Position numbers and translations under genes: made by a program
From: Asterias amurensis
Taxonomy: Eukaryota; Echinodermata; Asteroidea; Forcipulatida; Asteriidae
Reading direction: 5' to 3'
Assembly: GCF_032118995.1 (NCBI RefSeq)
Contig: NC_092648.1
Location: 17,636,450-17,700,449 of the forward strand
Length of the DNA stretch: 64,000 bases
Notes under the pieces: generated by a model
What the model was told of the DNA's origin: nothing
The model's database searches: none
The model's input: only the letters and a program-made list of their open reading frames with translations
Shown here: positions 59,201 through 64,000 of the stretch, in pieces
Numbering within the stretch: position 1 is the stretch's first letter
How the letters are laid out: each line of letters opens with the position of its first letter

Positions 59201-61898
59201 TCATTTTGACCAATTGTGTCTTTGATGCACCTAATCAACAGAAAGTACACAAGAAATTATCAATAGAAAATGTACAGGCTTTAGGGTCAGCTAAGTGTGG
59301 TGACTCATAGGTTCCTTTCACCTGGAGAATCAGCAATAGCGCCACCATGTGGCGATGAGACTATTCCCTTTTGAGACTATTCCCTTTTGAGACCTAGCCA
59401 AATAGTAACGCAAATGTTAAAATATCCTGCGTTTATTCTTCGACTTAAAATTCCATCAATGATCACCCCTCTAGGAATTCTCATAAGGGTTGTACAACAG
59501 CCATGGGCCAATATCCACTCCTGGCTGAAATCAATCATGTCTAAAGCCCGGTTCATACTAAATGCGAATAGAATTTTGACATCGCGGCTGTTTTCGCTGT
59601 GAATGTTTCGCAGGAGTTTTCACACAAATCAACCGACGCAAATTATTTATTTGTACCGAATTTGCATTCCTATTCATTGTTTACCCCTTGCTTTTTATGT
59701 GTGCTTTCTGACCCCGTTCATGTATTTCCACTTCACTGCTTATGTTTCACTTAGTTACCTGTTCATGTTTGTTGTGTTGTCATTTAGCCTTCGAGAAAGA
59801 CTCTGCTAGGGTCAAAACGTCAGGCCATTAACTTTTTCTTTAATTTGCATTCCCACAAAGTATGGATGGCTTAAGGGCTTTGAAGCTGCTTTATTGGGTC
59901 TAAAGGGACCAAGTCTGATAGTTTAGACAACTTTGTAGATGCCAAAAATGTACACAGATTGTTTAAAACAGTCGTGTGTGAGTTTAAGTATGCGTGTAGA
60001 TTATGTTGGTACCCTTTATTAAACTTCACTAATTACTAAATAAATACGAAAGGAATGCTTACCTTGTTGTATCCATGAAAACTTGCAGGGAACTGTGAAG
60101 AAAACTGACCACTGCAACAATAAAGACAAGATTACTGTATGAGCCAAACTAGCTACATTTAAGGCTCAATCACACACTTATCCTGAAATAGATTGTACAA
60201 CATACATGTTCTCGGTGTTTTAGAAAACTACACTCTGTGTCAACACTGCAAAGACTCGACTCACTGTGTGATGTCACAGGTTACACTCCGAATTTTCTAT
60301 ACCCATTTCAAAGATGCCTCAAAATCTATCACACAAAACATTGAACTAATCAATGCCAGTGTCCAGTATTTGCTAAGCACGATTTTTCTGTGCTTAGCTC
60401 ATTTTTGTGCTACAGGCTTTATGAAATTGAGCCCCAGTGTAAGAACCTTATCACCACCAAAAGTTACTCTTTAAACCAAAGCTGCAGTCCCCAATGTTAG
60501 ACTTTGATAAACTGGACCACTTGAAAAAATCAAGAATGAATGCTCACTAAGCCGGGCGAGTAGTGTCGAAGTCGCAACATTTTGAGGCACGACTAGTCGA
60601 GTAGTAAATTTCACTTGTCGCCCAGGCTTAACTCAATGCTCACCTCTATCAAGTATAGATGATAAACTCTTCTCTCCTAAGGGAAAGTTTTCAAGCAGTC
60701 CTGCGATCATGTCTACACATCTCCGGTGATCTTTGATATTACGCTCTCGACAAGACAAGAGTTGATCACAGAGGGCGCTACTCATCTTTGAAGATACGCG
60801 CTGGTGATCTGCCTGCGGCAAACTCTGCAAGATACTGGCAGAATGTTTCATGTGAAATATGAGTTTTAATTAATGAAGAGGGAAGGGGTTAGCAAAACGA
60901 AGAATAGAGTCTTCCAATGCATTCTTCTGTTTTATGTTGTTGGACATGAATTAATTATGAATTTTTTTTTAATGGCAACAGCTTTTTTTCCCCTTACAAC
61001 AATCTTTGATAAATTGGATTTTATGAACCCAGACCACATTATGTACTTAATTCAAGTGAGTATTACACATCCACCCCTCGCCTAAACAGGCTAATGTGAA
61101 CAGATTCATGAGAAGCATGTTTGAGAGAACCATATTTTTATAATTGGGAGCTTTTTTAAAAGCTATTTCATGAAAATTACGTATTATTGTGAGGAATATC
61201 TGACGTCCAAAAGCAATTATCGTACAGAGTTGAATGACAACTTACCTAACAACAGTCCGATGGAGTGGCTCCTTGGGTCCTGTTGCCATGACTACTTGAG
61301 TGAAAACATTATGATACAGTTCCTCTTCAGCCCCAGGAATGGTTTCCTGCAGCTGTTTCTTCAGTGCCGAGCCAAACTTTGAAAAAAATGTTTTAAAATA
61401 AAAAATAAGAAAACAATGCATTGTCTTTGTATTTACTCTTCATTCAATTTGTCAATCTGTCAAGGAAACTGCCTCATCAAGCAAGAAAGAAGTCTTTGAT
61501 TTCATGAATTTTCTGAATCTATGAGTCTCCTCAATTCCACCTTTTTAAACACCCAGGTGTAAGAATCAACAATTTTCTCAACAATGGGCTGTTTTTTCAA
61601 CAAACTCTTGTGCTCTTAATCTTTCTGTAATTGCAGTTTTTACAAGAAAGCATCCCCCTCTTGAGATTGTTTTGTAGTTTTTGTGCATTTTAATGAATTG
61701 TGGTTTCTCTGAATGCTTCTGTTTTAAAAGCAAAACACTCAGAGGCCTTTGGGAAATGGCCGCTTTTTAGGTGTTTATTAGTGGTAGTATGATTTACCTT
61801 CTTCAATGATGCAACTTGTTGTAAAGACTGGCTCCCATCCAAGCAGTCCAGAAGATGCTGCCACGGTAAACATGGTGGCTCACTGGCATTAATGAAGC
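37626..61898 (-). CDS. THADA: THADA (tRNA 32-2'-O-methylation regulator), 35 exons, 5' end missing
   Basis: THADA/Trm732 proteins are large alpha-helical solenoids that partner FTSJ1/Trm7 for 2'-O-methylation of tRNA position 32. Exons 5' to 3' on the minus strand, all GT-AG and phase-compatible: 61898-61798, 61376-61246, 60834-60644, 60111-60063, 59230-59052, 58823-58729, 58144-57906, 57559-57364, 56896-56824, 56501-56305, 55663-55487, 54471-54196, 53698-53543, 52842-52723, 52410-52284, 51474-51323, 50804-50503, 50021-49885, 49138-48921, 47926-47817, 47092-46966, 46498-46382, 45948-45826, 45244-45153, 44741-44652, 44106-43978, 43522-43354, 42461-42349, 41944-41354, 41079-40952, 40490-40412, 39912-39759, 39489-39367, 38619-38456, 38288-37626. 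They total about 2,030 codons; human is about 1,950. Similarity runs from near human residue 40 to the C-terminus. The first exon here begins in phase 1, so a short N-terminal exon lies further right. Exon 29 needs one extra base. Confidence 0.95.
38700..38868. repeat. Small palindromic intron element
   Basis: 'AGCAGTGTTCAAAAGAAC' and 'GGTTCTTTTCAGAACCAACA' plus AATCAGGTGAAG/CCTCACCTGATT suggest a decayed TIR element in the last but one THADA intron. Confidence 0.35.
38870..39285 (-). mobile_element. tRNA-derived SINE
   Basis: On the minus strand the head has 'TGGCTGAGCGGTTAAGAG' (box A) and 'GGGTTCGAATCCCCAGCC' (box B) of a Ser/Leu-type tRNA. The body runs to TAATAATAAT-like sequence. Diverged relatives at 45,370-45,640 and 54,740-55,010. 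It lies in a THADA intron, same orientation as the gene. Confidence 0.8.
40206..40385. repeat. Dispersed repeat (GGCAAGGCATTT family)
   Basis: 'GGGCACCAAGGCATTTTCTT' and 'GCAATCGCCTTCATTGCCTC' match 34,612-34,800. Intronic. Confidence 0.65.
41354..41944 (-). CDS. THADA: THADA exon 29 with an apparent one-base deletion
   Basis: Begins in phase with exon 28 ('ENKCCVTQAAYLTILDEF') and stays open to 'AVEEIQNGSSKR', then meets TAG. The next frame takes up the homology at once ('GVPFLEPGFVSLQTTCASYC' and 'LRWVHLQDGELK') and continues to the donor CAACGA|GTAAGT. The switch lies at an A5 run on the minus strand (plus 41,784-41,788, in CCCTTTTTGA). One more A restores a single frame (NGSSKKGVPF). The 591-nt length is one short of what the flanking phases need. 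No intron of plausible size fits. Confidence 0.85.
42545..42720. repeat. tRNA-derived SINE body fragment
   Basis: 'GGCTTCTGACTGGCACCCCA' and 'AACAAAGATATTGACAGAA' match 46,725-46,900. A box-containing tail lies at 42,890-42,945. Confidence 0.6.
42943..43170. mobile_element. TIR element 'GGGCCCAATTTCATAGAGCT'
   Basis: The left end is inverted at the right ('AGCTCTAAGAAATTGGGCCC'); inner 'TTGATAAAAACAGGATTA' also pairs with 'CCTGTTTTTATCAAGGAAG'. A partial relative at 60,360-60,440. THADA intron. Confidence 0.85.
44393..44540. mobile_element. GACTAGTCC TIR element, near-perfect copy
   Basis: 'GGTGGATTTCACAAAGAGTT' and its inverse 'AACTCTTTGTGAAATCCACC' flank AGGACTAGTC words in both orientations; nearly all of it can fold back. 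In the intron between THADA exons 25 and 26. Confidence 0.9.
45370..45640 (-). mobile_element. Diverged tRNA-derived SINE
   Basis: Contains 'AGCTCAAGGACACACATGTC' and a decayed tRNA-like head at its right end ('CTGCTCGGCCATGACATGC'). Related to 38,870-39,285. Confidence 0.55.
46725..46900 (+). mobile_element. tRNA-derived SINE
   Basis: 'GGCTCAGGTGGTAGAGTGCA' (box A) and 'GAGGTCACAGGTTCAAATTG' (box B) follow a body shared with 42,545-42,720. In the THADA intron next to exon 21. Confidence 0.7.
46966..47092 (-). CDS. THADA: THADA exon 21 with the ATRRSAGIPF signature
   Basis: Reads 'HQLPEQWLQGLLSDITT', then 'MLCATRRSAGIPFAIQ'. The TRRSAG(I/L)PF block is among the most conserved stretches of the THADA/Trm732 family, within the DUF2428 region. 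Confidence 0.95.
47400..47560. repeat. Dispersed repeat (GGCAAGGCATTT family), inverted
   Basis: Shares 'GAGGTGCCCTTTACAAAGGC' and CCTCATAGAGG words with 34.6 and 40.2 kb. Intronic. Confidence 0.55.
47560..47728. mobile_element. Variant TIR element related to the GACTAGTCC family
   Basis: 'GAATTCACTAAATGCTAGGA' and 'AGGATGAGTTTGGTGAAATC' form diverged ends around repeated TTAGGAC/GTCCTAA words in both orientations. Confidence 0.65.
48170..48385 (+). repeat. Retroposon 3' end with ATT-repeat tail
   Basis: A T-rich body ends 'GATTGCCCGAATAAATATTA' then TTATTATTATTA, the form of a 3' tail of a non-LTR element or SINE. Family not identified. Confidence 0.45.
48606..48790. mobile_element. MITE with 'GCCCGGTTCATACTTC' TIRs, third copy
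   Basis: Starts 'GCCCGGTTCATACTTCATGC' and ends 'GCAGGAAGTATGAACCGGAC'. GCGAATGCGAAG/CTTCGCA words pair inside. Intronic in THADA. Confidence 0.88.
48921..49138 (-). CDS. THADA: THADA exon 19, start of DUF2428
   Basis: After an acidic linker the exon reads 'QMILVCCWRSMKEVSLLMG', the diagnostic opening of the DUF2428 domain (human QMVLVCCWRSMKEVALLLG). About codon 966-1,040 of the detected part. Confidence 0.96.
49670..49805. repeat. Imperfect inverted repeat in THADA intron
   Basis: 'GGTAATGAACTTCATTGATG' followed by GGTGGCCGCTGTTAATGGAC partly pairs with TAACAGCAGCC and 'CAACCCGGTCATTACC'. Confidence 0.4.
50195..50290 (-). repeat. SINE body fragment
   Basis: 'TCAATATCTTTGTTCAGGGA' and AGTCAGAAGCCAT match the SINE body at 42.5 and 46.7 kb in inverted orientation. 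Confidence 0.5.
50885..50985 (+). repeat. tRNA-like SINE fragment
   Basis: 'GGTTGGTGTAGTGGTATCTT' and CGCCTTCCACC match the block at 1,328-1,445. Confidence 0.45.
51556..51945. mobile_element. TTAA-flanked MITE with internal hairpin
   Basis: TTAA at the left junction (TATTTAAAGGCAG) and at the right (GTGTATTTTAATTG). Ends 'AGGCAGTAAACACTATTGGT' and 'CCAATAGTGTCCAGTG'; the centre pairs GATTTCGAGACCTC with GAGGTCTCGAAATC. THADA intron. Confidence 0.88.
52005..52085 (+). repeat. tRNA-like SINE head
   Basis: 'AGTGGCCGATCGGTCTAGCT' and 'GAATGTGGGTTCGAATCTC' resemble boxes A and B. No full cloverleaf. Confidence 0.5.
52550..52670 (+). mobile_element. tRNA-derived SINE with duplicated head
   Basis: 'GGTAGATAGCTCAGTTGGTA' occurs twice in a row, followed by ACAGCTCTAGCACGTTAATCC-type sequence and 'GGTCCTTGGTTCAAATTCC' (box B). 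The duplicated head rules out a normal tRNA gene. Confidence 0.65.
54740..55010 (-). mobile_element. Diverged tRNA-derived SINE
   Basis: 'CTCAAGGACACAAGTATCAT' and a decayed head at the right end match the 38.9-kb SINE. THADA intron. Confidence 0.55.
55045..55435. mobile_element. Distant relative of the TTAA MITE family
   Basis: Keeps 'TAAATTTTCACAGGTTTGTT' and ends 'CGAAAGTGTCCAATGGCTTT'. The interior differs, with AATTCTCGTTGTCGAGAA as the central palindrome in place of GATTTCGAGACCTC. Confidence 0.65.
57000..57190 (-). repeat. tRNA-derived SINE fragment
   Basis: 'CTGGCGCTCTATCAACTGAG' is an inverted tRNA-like box A; 'GGCCAGTCAGAAGCCATTCG' belongs to the SINE body. Confidence 0.55.
58262..58622. 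mobile_element. Fold-back element with ~70-bp TIRs
   Basis: The left 'GGTTTGTGGTAACACCATGT' through CTACTTGCCAGGTAGAGTTTG and AGAGAATTGTCTTGCT is inverted at 58,545-58,622. The interior has CTACTACCGCAGAGTAG-like short palindromes and no ORF. THADA intron. Confidence 0.88.
59540..59620. repeat. Partial 'GCCCGGTTCATACT' MITE
   Basis: The left end 'AAAGCCCGGTTCATACTAAA' is clear. A possible right end lies near 59,850-59,875 (CACAAAGTATGGATGGCTT), separated by unrelated sequence. Confidence 0.5.
61798..61898 (-). CDS. THADA: Most 5' THADA exon detected
   Basis: Acceptor TTTTTTTTACAG, donor TTGAAG|GTAAAT, 101 nt. Reads 'FINASEPPCLPWQHLLDCLD', then 'GSQSLQQVASLK'. It starts in phase 1, so it is not the first coding exon. 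The missing N-terminus should be about 20-35 residues. Confidence 0.8.
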
Positions 61899-62310
61899 CT
61901 GTAAAAAAAACAATAAAACACAGTGCTGCAAATGGTTAATAATGTTTTTTAATAATTATTATTGGTTTATTAAGAAATATTTGAACTTCGGAGATAAAGG
62001 CTGAATTTTGTTTAAAATAAAGAGTTTTACGAAAATAGATTTGCTAAAAATAACAGAAAACCATTATAGATTCCATCTCGCTACATCAATGATTGGAAAA
62101 GAGATCCAGAGCCTTTAGTTAGTTGCGATAATCGTAACCGATCATCCTCCCGATGAGGGTCACAAGCCATAATGTAAACAAATTCTGAATGGGCAATTTT
62201 GACAATTTTTACCAGACTAGGGTCTTGATTTGCCCATTTTTTACCACACTCAAAAATCATATGCCACACGTTCTACCATTAAAGTTCAACATAGCCATAA
62301 ATTAAAATAG

Positions 62311-62871
62311 AGACAACGTTTAAAATATAAACAGGCAGGGAGATTAGTCAAAAGCGCATACAGAGCTCTGGGGCTAATCAACAGAACCATTACGAACAAA
62401 GACAAAACAACAATCATCAGACTGTACAAAGAACTGGTTAGACCACACCTAGATTACTGTGTACAGGCGTGGAGGCCTCATCTTCAAAGGGACATTGACC
62501 TAATAGAAAGAGTTCAAAAGAATGGAGGTCTATCTCACCTAGACTACGTTGACAGACTCAGGGAAGTGAAATTGACCACCCTGGAGTGCAGGAGGCTGCG
62601 AGGAGATCTTATCGAGACCTTTAAGATACTCAGGGGCCTTGAGGGCTTGAACCCTGAACACTTCTTTGATTTGTCAACCGTGCAGTACAGGGGTCACCAA
62701 CTTAAACTGTACAAATCAATATCCAACCTTAACCTCAGGAAGTTCTGGTTTAGCCAGAGAGTGGTCAACTACTGGAACATTCTCCCTCGAAAGGCAATTG
62801 AAGCTTCAAGTGTGAACATTTTCAAGGGACATGTGGATAAATTCCTAAAGAACGCCGGGGGGCTCTAAATA
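62311..62871 (+). mobile_element. 5'-truncated CR1/L2-like retrotransposon (RT C-terminal tail)
   Basis: One uninterrupted frame holds the conserved tail: 'LVKSAYRALGLINRTITNKD', 'YKELVRPHLDYCVQAWRPHL', 'ECRRLRGDLIETFKILRGLE', 'FSQRVVNYWNILPRKAIEAS', ending KFLKNAGGL and TAA at about 62,869-62,871. The part before DYVDRLREV is about ten residues short (IERVQKNGG), an in-frame deletion. 5' truncation is normal for these elements. Confidence 0.9.
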
Positions 62872-64000
62872 AGCTTATCTAAGCTGTCTGCCCCAGTAAC
62901 CAGAACCACCGTCTCCTCCCCAGTTGTGTGATGGCGTCGGTGGATTCAAGAGTTTGTTCAAGAGTTTTGTTCCTATCACTATCACTCAGACCATGGAGGT
63001 AGAATGCTCAGACTCAGAGTCAGACCATGGAAAGATTGCTTTATTTTCGAAGAACTTTCTTCAGAATCAGGGAGAGCTTGAAACTCTGGGGACTGTGTGG
63101 GACCATGGAGGTAACAACAAACATCTACACTCTTCAGATTTCAACATGTATGTTCAAATTCAAGCCAAATCTATTCTATACAAAAAATAAAGCAATGCTA
63201 CACTGTTGTCCGGAAATTGGACAGAAAATTTTAAATCATGAAATATGTACAAAACAGCATGATTTAAACAAACGAAAATTGACTATTGAGCTCTCTTTAC
63301 AAAGTAGGTATCCTACAGACATACCAATCATTTGCAGCTTATATTTTTCTGCTACAGTCTTCATCTTTGAACGTAAAATGTGGTCGGACGTGTGATCATT
63401 TTCCGTCGGACTTTCCCAGGGACTTGCCTGCAGTTGTTGTGTGTACAAAACACACGTGCCCTCGCAGTACGTGACTGTTTGATGTTTTTATTGTCTGTCC
63501 AACTCATACTCATGCAACAGTCGTAGTACTTTACCCCTGTATGACCGAAGACTTTACACATAATCCATCTCAATGGAAGAAAACAATCTTTTATTATTGA
63601 ATGCAGATTGAAAAGTCTGATTTTTACCCAACTTTTGATATGGGAACATCTCAAAACAATTTGTTCAGTTGTTACTCGTATAGCTCTTACATGGAAATTT
63701 GCCTACCCCTCCCCCCCGCCCCTCCTCCCCCCCAATGGAGCATCTTGCCTGCCAGAAAGTCCCCAACCGACAAGGTCAATGTCACTTTTTTGTGCATAAA
63801 AAAATCATATTTTTTTAAATGCCGTTGGGGAGTTTTTTGTTCGCACTTTACTACCGTTGGGCCCAAGATTTAATGGTTTATAAAAAATCTCCTCCAGTTA
63901 ATTAGCTTTTAAGCTTCTTAACTAGCATGGAAAATGGTACAAGGCCTTTGAATTGGTTGATTCATCCCAAGCAGCACTATCGTCATGATCAAAGTAATCC
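62872..64000. other. Probable upstream flank of THADA, nothing assigned
   Basis: Contains a repeated 'CAGACCATGG' word (62,988-63,110) and a CG-richer stretch at 63,380-63,475 that could be near a transcription start. No THADA first exon could be confirmed. Confidence 0.35.

Noticed and set aside
62081..62269. 62-codon minus-strand ORF (ending LSQLTKGSGSLFQSLM) as the THADA first exon
   Set aside because: It has no donor in the required phase before its stop and no likeness to THADA N-termini.

Overview
The window looks like metazoan, probably echinoderm, nuclear DNA. It is AT-rich, intron-dense and full of short terminal-inverted-repeat (TIR) elements and minisatellites. Several dispersed repeats resemble families I associate with sea-star genomes; that placement is inference from memory, not a search. 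No prokaryotic organisation is present.

Two protein-coding genes can be reconstructed, both on the minus strand. (1) 37,626-61,898 holds a THADA orthologue (regulator of FTSJ1/Trm7-type tRNA 2'-O-methylation). I could place 35 GT-AG exons whose phases agree from end to end, giving about 2,030 codons; only the first N-terminal exon(s) are missing. One internal exon is one base short of an open frame. (2) 20,931-28,138 holds a POLR1H (ZNRD1/RPA12, RNA polymerase I zinc-ribbon subunit) locus. It has an N-terminal ribbon exon, a linker exon, two tandem copies of the C-terminal zinc-ribbon exon, and six copies of the tiny last coding exon. Five of those six sit in a young array of about 808-bp units at 17.5-21.0 kb.

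Layout: 0-8.7 kb is a microsatellite, several minisatellite blocks and two copies of an unidentified exon-like fragment. 8.9-9.8 kb is a CG-richer possible transcription start with two spliced exon-like segments on the plus strand. 10-15.5 kb holds TIR elements and a 3-kb inverted duplication of the same unidentified fragment. 16-28 kb is the POLR1H locus with its amplified 3' end. 29.4-29.9 kb is a cluster of TTGCATATGCAA palindromes. 32.5-34.4 kb is a decayed CR1/L2-like retrotransposon. 34.8-37.5 kb is AT-rich with no recognisable gene. 37.5-62 kb is THADA with many elements in its introns. 62.3-62.9 kb is a 5'-truncated CR1/L2-like reverse-transcriptase tail.

The most unusual features are the POLR1H locus (amplified last exon, duplicated zinc-ribbon exon, Cys-to-Phe changes in both ribbons), the recurrent exon-like fragment family in the first 15.5 kb, and a TTAA-flanked nested insertion whose empty site is preserved in the neighbouring duplicate.
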